Source: Streptomyces yatensis
GTDB taxonomy: Bacteria; Actinomycetota; Actinomycetes; Streptomycetales; Streptomycetaceae
Assembly: GCF_018069625.1 (NCBI RefSeq)
Contig: NZ_CP072941.1
Span: 248,001-312,000 of the forward strand
DNA: 64,000 bases
Direction of reading: 5' to 3'
In this document: positions 1 to 7,988 of the stretch, one piece after another
Numbering within the stretch: position 1 is the stretch's first letter
Layout: the number at the start of each line of letters is the position of its first letter
Program-made: the position numbers and the translations under genes
Notes under the pieces: generated by a model
Told to the model about the DNA's origin: nothing
Database searches by the model: none
Seen by the model: the letters and a program-made list of their open reading frames with translations, nothing else

Positions 1-1
1 T

Positions 2-1873
2 GGCCGACGGGCCGCTAACGGCGTCGTGGAGGTCCGGCATCGCGATGGCACCGGCTTCCGTCTGACGGTGGAGATCATCGAGCTGACCGGCGGGGACGGT
101 GAGAGCTGCTGGTTCGTCGCCATCACGGAGGCGCCGGACGGCGTACGGACGGCCGACGCCGAGGCGGCGCTCCTGGACCGGTCACCGCTGGCCGTGGCGG
201 TGTGGGACGCGGGCACACGGCTGCTGTGGTCGAACCGGGCCTGCCGGGAGATGGTGGGCCGCTCCGAGGTGGACGCGCCCACCCGGTCGACCCGCCGCAC
301 CGTGCGTGGTTTCGACCGGTCCATTATCGAGCCGGTGATACGGCAGGTTCTGACCTCGCGGGAGCCGGTCGGCGACCACGTGCTGCGGTGGGTGTCACCG
401 GAGCACGGCCGGGAGGTCGTCTTCTCCTCCTCCGTCTTTCCCCTCGGCCCCGTCGGCGGCAGCCCACTGGGCGTGTGCACCGTTTCCTTGGTCACCAAGA
501 GCGGGGAGCGCGAGCGGCTGGCGCTGCTCGGCAGAGCGGCCAAGCAGATCGGCACCACGCTCGATGTGATGACGACCGCGCAGGAACTCGCGGACATGGC
601 CGTCCCCGCCCTCGCCGACTACGCCACAGTGGATCTGGCCGATGCCGTCCCGCTGGGCGGGGAGCCGCTGAAGCGGATGTCCGAGGCCGCCTCCGGTATA
701 GCCGTCTTCCGCCGCGCGGGTCAGTCCTCCATCCACACCGGCATGCCCGAGGCCGCCTTCTTGGTGGGGGATGTGGTGTACGTACCGCCCGGATCGCCGT
801 TCCTCACCGCGCTGTACGGGGACCGGTCCTACTTCGAGCCGGTCATGGAAACCGGCCCGGGGACATGGCTCGACCGCGACGCCGAGCGCCGACGGCTCAT
901 CCACGACACCGGCATGCACTCGGTGATGATGATCCCGCTCAGGGCCCGTGGCACCATCCTCGGCATCGCCGTGTTCACGCGGACCGACAACGCCGTGCCC
1001 TTCTCCCAGGACGACCTGCTGCTGGCCGAGGAACTCTGCGTCCAGGCGGCGTTGAGCCTGGACAACGCCCGCCGCTACGCACGGGAGCGGGCCGCCGCCG
1101 TCGCCCTGCAGCGCAGTCTCCTGCCGCAGGAGCTGTCGGGCGGCACCGCGGTGGACCTGGCCGGCCGCTACCTGCCGTCGGACCGACGCGAAGGAGTGGG
1201 CGGGGACTGGATGGACGCCATCGAGCTGCCGGGCGACCGGATTGCCCTGGCCATCGGCGACGTCATCGGCCATGGCATCAACGCCGCCGCCGCGATGGGC
1301 AGGATGCGCACCGCGGTGCATACCCTCGCCGCTCTCGACCAGCATCCCGCGGAACTGCTCGACCACCTGGACAAGGTCACCGCCCAGCTCGCCGAAACGG
1401 GCACCTGGTCTGCGGGGTACTCGTCGATCACCGGCGGAACCTGCGTCTACGCCGTCTACGACCCGGCCACCCACATCTGCACCCTGGCCCGCGCCGGGCA
1501 CCCGCCACCGATGCTGGTGACACCCGACGGCCATGCCACGATCGCCGACACACCGGTGGGCCCGCCGGTCGGAATCGGCACCGGACGCTACGAATCCGTC
1601 GACCTGGAGCTGCCCGAAGGCAGCCTGCTCGCCCTCTTCACCGACGGACTGGTGGAGTCCAGGCACGCCGACATCGACGCCGGGCTCGACCGGCTGCTCG
1701 CCTCGCTGCAACACCCCTCGGGGGGCCTCGAGGACCTGTGTGGCCGCGTTATCGCGAGGATGACCACGGATGCTCCTCCGGAGGACGACATCGCGCTCCT
1801 CATAGCCCGGACACGCGCCGCCGACGGCAGCCGGGCGACCGCCCACGGGGAGCACCGCGAGCCGTCGGCCTGA
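2..1873 (+). CDS. PAS-GAF-PP2C (SpoIIE-type) serine phosphatase, 5' end outside window
   Basis: A multidomain signalling phosphatase that probably acts on an anti-sigma-factor antagonist. The frame is open to the window edge, and the first residues read like the tail of a PAS domain, so the GTG at 26 is probably internal and the true start lies upstream. Counting from that GTG, a second PAS-like domain spans about 48-160, a GAF domain 165-350 and a SpoIIE PP2C domain 370-600. Metal-binding PP2C motifs are visible: VGGDW (Asp394), AIGDVIGHG (Asp412) and a C-terminal DDIALL. The linker after the GAF domain carries the usual ALQRSLLPQEL sequence. No histidine-kinase-like RsbW domain is seen in the part present. 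The family assignment is firm; the partner is not known from sequence. Confidence 0.93.
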   Translation, partial: GRRAANGVVEVRHRDGTGFRLTVEIIELTGGDGESCWFVAITEAPDGVRTADAEAALLDRSPLAVAVWDAGTRLLWSNRACREMVGRSEVDAPTRSTRRTVRGFDRSIIEPVIRQVLTSREPVGDHVLRWVSPEHGREVVFSSSVFPLGPVGGSPLGVCTVSLVTKSGERERLALLGRAAKQIGTTLDVMTTAQELADMAVPALADYATVDLADAVPLGGEPLKRMSEAASGIAVFRRAGQSSIHTGMPEAAFLVGDVVYVPPGSPFLTALYGDRSYFEPVMETGPGTWLDRDAERRRLIHDTGMHSVMMIPLRARGTILGIAVFTRTDNAVPFSQDDLLLAEELCVQAALSLDNARRYARERAAAVALQRSLLPQELSGGTAVDLAGRYLPSDRREGVGGDWMDAIELPGDRIALAIGDVIGHGINAAAAMGRMRTAVHTLAALDQHPAELLDHLDKVTAQLAETGTWSAGYSSITGGTCVYAVYDPATHICTLARAGHPPPMLVTPDGHATIADTPVGPPVGIGTGRYESVDLELPEGSLLALFTDGLVESRHADIDAGLDRLLASLQHPSGGLEDLCGRVIARMTTDAPPEDDIALLIARTRAADGSRATAHGEHREPSA

Positions 1874-2163
1874 CGCGAACCACCACAGTTCGGCTGGTGC
1901 CGGCCGCGCCGATCGGCCACCATTCCGTCGCGGCATGCCCGCAGGACATGCAACTGATGACTTCCTCGGCGGCGGCGCCCGCGGGCAATAAAATGAAGTA
2001 ATCACGCGAGGGCGTCGACTGTGTACCGGCGCCTCACCAGATAAGACGTCCTCTTAAGAGAAAATGCCGAAAGGCTCCGGAGTCGGTGTGCCAGTAGGTG
2101 GGACCTGGCGTACGCTGAGCAGATGTAGGGAGTTCTGCGGTGCACATGTGAAGGGACACTCAC

Positions 2164-2631
2164 ATGATAATGCGTTCCACGGTCAGTAAGTGCCTTCTGA
2201 GCACAGGATTCTCAACGATCCGCTATGGACTGGCGCTCAATCTCCTGTCGATTGGGCGGCTCAAGTTCGAGAGTTATGAGGTCGAGAACATTCGGCCCTT
2301 GGTCACCGCGAGCCCTGTATTCTCGCGGCTCCTCACCGAACTCGGCGAACAAAAACTGGCCAGGATCATCGGTGTAACGGAGATGGTTGCGGGATCACTG
2401 ATTGCGGCGAGACCGTTCGCGCCGAGAGCCTCGGCGCTGGGAAGCCTGGGGGCTGCTGGGATATTCGCCACGACTCTCAGCTTCCTGGCCACAACACCCG
2501 AGGCATGGCAGGAGAGGCGCAGAGAACCAAAGCTCTCTCTCGCCGGCCAGTTCCTGGTGAAAGACATCGTGTTGCTGGGGGCTTCCCTGCTCACGGCTGC
2601 CGAATCTCTGCAGACCGGACAGCGCAGGTAG
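2164..2631 (+). CDS. RclC/YkgB-like DUF417 inner-membrane protein
   Basis: A 155-residue membrane protein resembling the DUF417 family (E. coli RclC/YkgB). In E. coli that family belongs to the reactive-chlorine resistance system, with an unknown molecular activity. Four hydrophobic segments are visible: around residues 18-32, 62-80, 90-110 and 127-147. The sequence near residues 36-50 (ESYEVENIRPLV followed by SP) is typical of the family. The ATG at 2164 has an AAGGGA ribosome-binding site eight bases upstream. The gene is less GC-biased than its neighbours, which may indicate transfer. No RclA, RclB or RclR partner is next to it, so the role is inferred from the family only. Confidence 0.75.
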   Translation: MIMRSTVSKCLLSTGFSTIRYGLALNLLSIGRLKFESYEVENIRPLVTASPVFSRLLTELGEQKLARIIGVTEMVAGSLIAARPFAPRASALGSLGAAGIFATTLSFLATTPEAWQERRREPKLSLAGQFLVKDIVLLGASLLTAAESLQTGQRR

Positions 2632-2836
2632 TCCACCGCCACCTGTACCGCCCTTCTCCGAAAAAGCGGGAATTCATTCGCTCCAGATACTGGCGGTCAC
2701 GCGTGAGAACGGCTTCGGCCCAAAAAGCGATGACGGCGCGCATGAGCTCGCCCTCGTGACCGCGGCATTGCGCCGCGCTCCATAGGGCGGCACTTTTGCC
2801 GAACAGCTCCCGATTCCGCCATAGCGGCAGATGCAC
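2591..2836 (-). CDS. small unrecognised ORF, possibly a gene fragment
   Basis: An 81-codon reading frame on the opposite strand, overlapping the 3' end of the DUF417 gene by about 40 bases. I do not recognise the family. Its composition looks protein-like, with an aromatic and charged stretch (VIAFWAEAVLTRDRQYLERM) and few low-complexity runs. Its codon use is less GC-biased than that of neighbouring genes, like the DUF417 gene beside it. It may be a remnant of a transferred segment rather than a working gene. Confidence 0.3.
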   Translation of the reverse strand: MHLPLWRNRELFGKSAALWSAAQCRGHEGELMRAVIAFWAEAVLTRDRQYLERMNSRFFGEGRYRWRWTTCAVRSAEIRQP

Positions 2837-2882
2837 GCATCGGACGAAGTTCGGGTCGCCTTGCGCCGCCGTGAGAGACGGG

Positions 2883-3347
2883 CTACGACCTCGGGTCGTC
2901 GACCTTGAGCTTGTCTCCGGTGTTGGAGACGTAGACCACCAGGAGCTTGGCCCGTTCAGTCCGGCTGATGTTCTCGGTCAGGACGTGGTGAGCGCCCGGC
3001 CGCTCGACCCAGTACTCGCCCTGGCGGTAGGTGCTCGCGGGCTTGCCGGCGAGCCTGCTGCGCACGGTGCCTTCGAGGACGTAGGCGTAGACGAACGCCT
3101 TGCCGTGCCGGTGCGGCACCGCGCGTGCCTTGGGCGGGAAGTCGACGACCACCGAGGTGAACGTCTTGCCCTTCACGTTCGGGAGGGCCTGCTGGAGCAG
3201 GGGCTTGGCCGTTTCGGTGGGATGCTTCGACGTCACGGCCGCGGTGGGCGTCTTGGCGTGGACGGACTGGTCCGAGGCCGAGCAGGCCGTGGCCGCGGTC
3301 AGCGTGACGATGGCCAACAGGCCACCGGCGATCCGCGTTCCGGTCAC
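2883..3347 (-). CDS. cupin-domain lipoprotein
   Basis: A 154-residue secreted cupin protein. The start is taken as the GTG at 3347, which has an AGGAG site seven bases upstream and overlaps the stop of the preceding oxidoreductase gene as GTGA, implying translational coupling. Residues 1-22 form a lipoprotein signal peptide with a lipobox ending in TAC (Cys22). The cupin fold follows, with the metal-ligand pattern PHRHG, a later glutamate and a distal histidine (RPGAHH). Such small cupins bind metal and act as quercetinase-like or sensing proteins, but the substrate cannot be told. The overlap with a quinone-oxidoreductase-like enzyme suggests a shared role in redox or electrophile stress. 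Confidence 0.78.
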   Translation of the reverse strand: MTGTRIAGGLLAIVTLTAATACSASDQSVHAKTPTAAVTSKHPTETAKPLLQQALPNVKGKTFTSVVVDFPPKARAVPHRHGKAFVYAYVLEGTVRSRLAGKPASTYRQGEYWVERPGAHHVLTENISRTERAKLLVVYVSNTGDKLKVDDPRS

Positions 3348-4282
3348 GATGGGTCTCCTGTTCGGTCTTCCGCGACGCGGATGATCGTCTTGCCCGGGGT
3401 ACGGGTGGCGGGGGCGAATGCGGCGGGTGCTTCGGTGAGTGGCCGTACGGCGCCGACCACGGGCTTGAGCCGGCCGTCCCTCACTCGCGTGGCGAGGTCG
3501 GTGAGCCGGGCGCGGTCGGGTTCGACGACGAAGAAGATGGCCCGCCCGTCCTTGGGCCGGCCCTTGGGCGGCATGACGATGGTGACCAATGTGCCGCCGG
3601 CCCGGACCAGGGCGACCGAGCGGTCGAGGATGTCTCCGCCGATCACGTCGAACACGACGTCGGCCTCGCCGACATCCTCCAGCCTCTCGGTCTGCAGGTC
3701 CAGGAAGGTGTCGACGCCCAGCGCGAGCGCCGTGTCCCGGTCGGCGGACCGGCCGGTGCCGATGACGCGGGCGCCTACCTCGCGGGCGAGCTGTGCCGCG
3801 ATCGAGCCGACGCCGCCCGCGGCGCCGTGGATGAGGAGGGTCTGGCCCGTGGTCAGGCGGCCGTGGTCGAACAGGCCCTGCCATGCGGTCAGCCCGGAGA
3901 TCGGCAGTGCGGCGGCCAGGGTGTGGTCGATGTCCGTCGGCAGCGGCGCGAGATTGCGGGCCTCCACCGCGGCGTACTCGGCGAGCGAGCCGTTGCGGGT
4001 CCAGTCAGCCAGGCCGAACACCCGCTGGCCGACACTCAGGCCGGTGGTGCCGAACCCCAGCTCTTCGACAACACCCGACAGCTCGTGCCCGGGCACGCTC
4101 GGCGTCCGGTCGCGGCCTGCGCGATCGGTCCACGTGCCCGGCCAGTCCAGCTCTCCGGGGGTGAAGCCCGCGGCGTGCACCCGTACGATGACGTCGTTCT
4201 CGGCCGCATGAGGGTAGGGCATGTCCGTCAGGGACAGCCCGGCGAGACCGGCGTCACGGTCTCGAACAGTGATGGCCTGCAT
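3344..4282 (-). CDS. zinc-independent MDR NADP-dependent oxidoreductase (quinone oxidoreductase-like)
   Basis: A 312-residue medium-chain dehydrogenase/reductase. The N-terminal GroES-like domain contains PGHELSGVV, and the Rossmann domain has the nucleotide-binding run HGAAGGVGSIAAQ. The structural and catalytic zinc ligands of alcohol dehydrogenases are absent, which points to the quinone-oxidoreductase/enoyl-reductase branch that reduces quinones or enones with NADPH. The ATG at 4282 is preceded by AAGGA at five bases. It is the first gene of a two-gene operon with the cupin lipoprotein, overlapping it by four bases. The precise substrate is unknown. Confidence 0.88.
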   Translation of the reverse strand: MQAITVRDRDAGLAGLSLTDMPYPHAAENDVIVRVHAAGFTPGELDWPGTWTDRAGRDRTPSVPGHELSGVVEELGFGTTGLSVGQRVFGLADWTRNGSLAEYAAVEARNLAPLPTDIDHTLAAALPISGLTAWQGLFDHGRLTTGQTLLIHGAAGGVGSIAAQLAREVGARVIGTGRSADRDTALALGVDTFLDLQTERLEDVGEADVVFDVIGGDILDRSVALVRAGGTLVTIVMPPKGRPKDGRAIFFVVEPDRARLTDLATRVRDGRLKPVVGAVRPLTEAPAAFAPATRTPGKTIIRVAEDRTGDPS

Positions 4283-4489
4283 AAAGGTCCTTACTGGGGA
4301 AGGGCATACGAGCGCGCAGCCCCTTCACGCAGGGCTCATCGCGGCTCGTCGGCGGAGGAACGTGGCAGGTGGAAACATGCCGTCCGCATGATCGATCTCA
4401 TCTGGCCGCGAGCGTTCCTTCGTCTGTCCCGATGTGGTTGATCTGGTTCTCATCAGGAAAACGAGGCAGCCCTCTCGGGGTGTGACAGC

Positions 4490-5020
4490 TCAGACGAGGG
4501 AAAGCTCGTCCGAATTGATGACCCTGCGGTACGCGGTTATCAGACCGTCCGTGATCTGCAGCGTGTCCACGGAGCAGACACGGCCCTCCCGGTGGAACAC
4601 CAGGACGGGCTCGCCGCCGACCTCGGCGAGGCCGATGCGGTCCGGACGCCCCTGACGGCCCACCCGCACCATCACCTCGGCGATGCGCTCACCACCATGG
4701 ATGATCTTGCGCACCGTGGCAGCCTTGCCGCCGCCGTCGGTGACGTAGGCAGCGTCCGGGTGCGGCAGCCCCGCCAGCAGCGGTTCCGGCAGCCACGGCC
4801 CGACGTAGGTCCCCCGGCGGAAACGGGCGCTCTTGAGGATGCCGCACGACCGCCGCGCGGCCACCGTGGCCAAAGGCCGATGGCTCTCCCAGCCGGCTCC
4901 GAGCACGTCCTCCCGCTCAGACGGCCCCGGCGCGTGCCCGTCACCCATGCCGACGCAACCTCCTCCAGCTCGCGGACCCAGAGTAGCCATCCGGACGCTC
5001 TGATCTGCGGTGCGCCGCAC
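4490..5020 (-). pseudogene. ECF41-family sigma factor remnant with the middle deleted
   Basis: The 176-codon frame is a collapsed ECF41 (SigJ-like) sigma factor. Around residues 50-82 it retains the end of sigma region 2 and the family hallmark YVGPWLPEP. From about residue 91 it jumps directly to the C-terminal SnoaL-like domain, seen as YVTDGGGK and a terminal NSDEL that matches the family's NPDKL. The linker and the whole of region 4, which recognises the -35 element, are missing, as is the N-terminal part of region 2. The deletion junction is near 4755-4770 and keeps the reading frame. Intact ECF41 factors are about 290-330 residues. A working sigma factor is very unlikely. The DNA sits between two PP2C phosphatases. 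Confidence 0.8.
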
Positions 5021-5140
5021 CCGGAGGAGGGCCAGACGAGGATTTGCAACAGCAGTTTGCGGACGTACGAACGGCCGCTCCGCGCTGTGCGTACCGAGCG
5101 GCGACGCTTCATTGCCGTGCGCGCCGAACCTGGGAGAGCA

Positions 5141-6298
5141 ATGCGGAGCAGATCACCTTTGCGGACGACTAGGGCATCGAGCGGATGGCGGGGCTGCCGA
5201 TGGGTGGCCCTGTGGTCCGTGCTGATCGTGGCGATTCCGGTGGCCGACTGGTTCCTGCCGCCGGACATCCACCCCGCCCATCTGCTGGTCATCCCGCTCG
5301 CGCTCGCCGCCACCTTCGCCGACACCCGCCGTACTGCCGTCACCGCTCTGCTCGCCCTGACGGCGCTCGTCGTCGCGGGGGCCGAACGACGCACGCTGAC
5401 CACCGAGAACGTACTCGTGCAGATGCTGTCCCTGGTGCTGTTCTCGGCGCTGCTCCTGATCGCCACTCGTCTGCGCGAGCAACATCTGCGCCACCTGGCC
5501 AGGGCGCGCCAGGTCTCGGAAGCCGCACAGTCCGTGCTGCTGCGGCCGCTGCCGCGACGCGCGGGAGCGGTGTCCCTGGCGTCGACGTACGTGGCCGCCG
5601 AGACCGAAGCCCGTATCGGTGGAGACCTGTACGCACTGGTCCGCGCGCCTGGCCCCACCCGGCTGATCATCGGGGATGCACGCGGCAAGGGGCTCGGGGC
5701 CATCGGGGACATCGAGACCGTCCTCGGTGCCTTCCGCTTCAACGCGCACCGGCACTCCACACTGTCTGGGCTCGCGTCCGCCCTGGAATCCGATGTGCGC
5801 TGGGACCTGGGTCAGTCGCACCACGGGGATCCTGACGAATGGCCCAGTGAACACTTCATCACGGCGGCCGTGCTGGAGATCCCTGACAACCAGCTCTGTG
5901 CCCGTCTGATCAGTTTCGGCCATCTGCCGCCGCTTCTGCTGCACGAGGGGCACGTCACGCCCCTGGAAGTCGCTGCCCCCGCTCCCCCGCTGGGTCTTGG
6001 CGCCCTGACGGAGACCGAGTACGCCCTATTGGCCTTCCGTTTCGCCCCGGGTGACCGGCTGGTGCTGTACACGGACGGAGTCAGCGAGGCCCGGGACAGC
6101 CTGGGCAGCTTCTACCCCCTCGTGGAGCGGGTGACGGCTTGGGCCGATCAGCGTCCGGATGAGCTCGTGCACAGCATCGGCGCGGACCTGCGGGCATACA
6201 CGGGCGGGCCGCTCGCCGACGACATGGCCTTGATCGTGCTGCAGCGCGAGGGGGCGCGCGCCCGGGCGCGGATCCCCGAGAACCGGTGGGTTTCATGA
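5141..6298 (+). CDS. membrane-anchored SpoIIE-type PP2C phosphatase
   Basis: A 385-residue phosphatase with an N-terminal membrane domain. Four hydrophobic segments lie between residues about 20 and 110, followed by a short linker and a SpoIIE PP2C catalytic domain (about 125-378). Metal ligands are visible in IGGDLY (Asp162), IIGDARGKG (Asp179) and a C-terminal DDMALIV. Further family motifs are FGHLPPLLL and VLYTDGVSEAR. The ATG at 5141 is chosen for its GGGAGAG site; the open frame continues upstream without family similarity. There is no sensory PAS or GAF domain, so the membrane part probably receives the signal. Such proteins dephosphorylate anti-anti-sigma factors. The frame overlaps the next remnant by ATGA. 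Confidence 0.88.
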   Translation: MRSRSPLRTTRASSGWRGCRWVALWSVLIVAIPVADWFLPPDIHPAHLLVIPLALAATFADTRRTAVTALLALTALVVAGAERRTLTTENVLVQMLSLVLFSALLLIATRLREQHLRHLARARQVSEAAQSVLLRPLPRRAGAVSLASTYVAAETEARIGGDLYALVRAPGPTRLIIGDARGKGLGAIGDIETVLGAFRFNAHRHSTLSGLASALESDVRWDLGQSHHGDPDEWPSEHFITAAVLEIPDNQLCARLISFGHLPPLLLHEGHVTPLEVAAPAPPLGLGALTETEYALLAFRFAPGDRLVLYTDGVSEARDSLGSFYPLVERVTAWADQRPDELVHSIGADLRAYTGGPLADDMALIVLQREGARARARIPENRWVS

Positions 6299-6840
6299 CG
6301 ACGGTGCCCGAGCAGGACGTCACGGTCGAGATCGATCACCGTCCGGGCGTGACCCCGGTAACCGTCCGCATACGGGTTGGCCCCCTGGGCCGCGTTGAAG
6401 TCGAGGTCCACGGTGGGGCACCGCGTGCTGGTCGGCGGTGGTGGCCTGGTCGCCCCAGGGGTCGTCGTCCAGCCCTCAGCCCGGGCGGCGATCAGCCGCT
6501 CGGGGCCTGGTTGGTGACCTACGACAGCGAGCACCGCTCGTCCCCGGATGAGCGGGCCTTCATGGGTACTCTTGCCGACCTTGCAGGCCAGGCACTGAAG
6601 CGCGTCAGGTTGCAAGAGGCACGAGTCGAGCCGGCCACGGCGCCTGGGTCTGGGACTTCTCGTCCATGCATAGCACCAGGGCCCGCTCCGGCGGGTCGAG
6701 ACACATGTCCGGGTCACTGGCTGCATAGGCTCCACACCCATGCGGCTGAGACCACACGCGACCTCTGCAGGGGATCCGGTCGACACTGGTGCCTGCTTCG
6801 GGTTTCCGGCCCGTACCGCCCGGCCGGCCGGCCGGACTGA
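6295..6840 (+). pseudogene. degenerate frame carrying the tail of a GAF domain
   Basis: The frame starts with an ATG overlapping the stop of the PP2C gene (ATGA), as if translationally coupled. Only the segment around 6500-6620 is recognisable. It reads LVTYDSEHRSSPDERAF and then TLADLAGQALKRVRL, the typical last strand and helix of a GAF domain in actinomycete phosphatases. The sequence before and after is proline/arginine-rich and resembles nothing. The simplest reading is a decayed GAF-containing regulator. A short functional partner of the upstream phosphatase cannot be excluded. Confidence 0.45.
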
Positions 6841-6861
6841 GTGAGAGGACAAAGATCTGCT

Positions 6862-7776
6862 GTGAAGGCGTGCGGAGTGTCCGGGGCCGAGAAGGAAGCC
6901 GCCCTGCTGGAGTTGCCCGAACCGTCATCTCCCGGGCCCGGTCAGATCCTGGTGGCGGTTGAGGCGGCCGGGGTCGGCCCATGGGACGAACTGCTGAACG
7001 GCGCCGGGTGGGATGTGGGGTTGCGCCCGCCGGCGGCGCTGGGAGTGGAGGGCGCGGGCGAGGTGCTGGCCGTGGGCGCGGATGTCACCGGGTTTGCCGT
7101 AGGCGATCGGGTACTCGCGCACGAGGCCCCGCTGTCCGGGGGAAGCGGCTTCTGGGCCGAACGCGTTCTGATCAACGCGGATCATGCGGCTGCCTGCCCA
7201 CCCGGGCTCAACGCCGTGCACGCGGCGGCACTGCCAGTCAACGGACTCACCGCGTCGCAGGCCCTGGAGAAGCTGGACCTCAGCCGAGGACAGCGGCTCC
7301 TGATCACCAACGGAGGCGGGGCCACCGGAGCCCTGGCCATCCAGCTCGCCGCGGCCAAGGGCTTCGAGGTGACCGCAACCGCCTCAGCTGCCGCCGCAGA
7401 GCGCCTGCGCGGTCTGGGAGCGACCGAGGTCGTCGACTACCACGACCCGAACTGGTCGGCCAAGGTACGCGGCGGGTTCCACGCCGCCCTCGTCATCGCC
7501 ACCGGCACGGCGGACGACGCCCTGCCTTTGGTGCGGGACGGCGGGCGACTGTGCTCCCTGACCTCGGACGCGCCTCCTGAGGAACGAGGCATCACGAGTT
7601 GGGACCTCTACGTCGAGCCCAACGCCGCGCAGCTTGCCCAGCTGGCGGAGCAAGTCGCCGCGGGAACCTTGAAACTCGCACCGGAACCACTGCCGCTGAG
7701 CGAGGGACCGGCAGCGTTCGCCCGCGCGGTTACCGGACAGGCCGGCGGAAAGAAGATCGTGCTCACCCGAGCATGA
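6862..7776 (+). CDS. MDR NADP-dependent oxidoreductase
   Basis: A 304-residue medium-chain reductase of the zinc-free quinone-oxidoreductase type. The GroES-like domain includes ALGVEGAGEV, and the cofactor site reads ITNGGGATGALAIQ, close to the usual GAAGGVG loop. The GTG at 6862 is preferred over the GTG at 6841 because a GAGAGGA site lies twelve bases before it and the family similarity begins there. It resembles the oxidoreductase at 3344-4282 in type but is clearly divergent. It stands alone between a decayed frame and a convergent MFS gene. The natural substrate, probably a quinone or activated alkene, is not shown by the sequence. Confidence 0.85.
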   Translation: MKACGVSGAEKEAALLELPEPSSPGPGQILVAVEAAGVGPWDELLNGAGWDVGLRPPAALGVEGAGEVLAVGADVTGFAVGDRVLAHEAPLSGGSGFWAERVLINADHAAACPPGLNAVHAAALPVNGLTASQALEKLDLSRGQRLLITNGGGATGALAIQLAAAKGFEVTATASAAAAERLRGLGATEVVDYHDPNWSAKVRGGFHAALVIATGTADDALPLVRDGGRLCSLTSDAPPEERGITSWDLYVEPNAAQLAQLAEQVAAGTLKLAPEPLPLSEGPAAFARAVTGQAGGKKIVLTRA

Positions 7777-7783
7777 CCCGACC

Positions 7784-7819
7784 GGGCACCGCCCCTCCCG
7801 AGGCTGGGCCACGGTGCCC
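7784..7819. terminator. possible bidirectional terminator hairpin
   Basis: An eight-base perfect inverted repeat (GGGCACCG and CGGTGCCC) with a 20-base loop lies just after the oxidoreductase stop, in a convergent intergenic region. There is no T-run, as is common in Streptomyces. Confidence 0.35.
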
Positions 7820-7988
7820 GCCAGGCGCGATCGAGAAATCGTCAGCAGGACTGGAGTGTGCCGGGGACTGCGTCAGCGGATGCCAGCCGCGTGCAACCTC
7901 CCCGCCGCCGTACGCCCACGATCGGCCCTTCGAGGCCTCCGTCACCCCATGCTCCGTCGGCCGCGGGTCGGTCGAGTCGCGTCCCCCC

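Noticed and set aside
202..2001. A second 599-codon plus-strand frame and a 536-codon minus-strand frame overlapping the first phosphatase
   Set aside because: Both are Arg/Gly/Pro-rich shadows of high-GC codon bias without domains; the PAS-GAF-PP2C frame explains the region.
2796..4211. A 471-codon plus-strand frame opposite the MDR/cupin operon
   Set aside because: Composition is Ser/Thr/Arg-rich with no recognisable motif; it is antisense to two well-supported overlapping genes.
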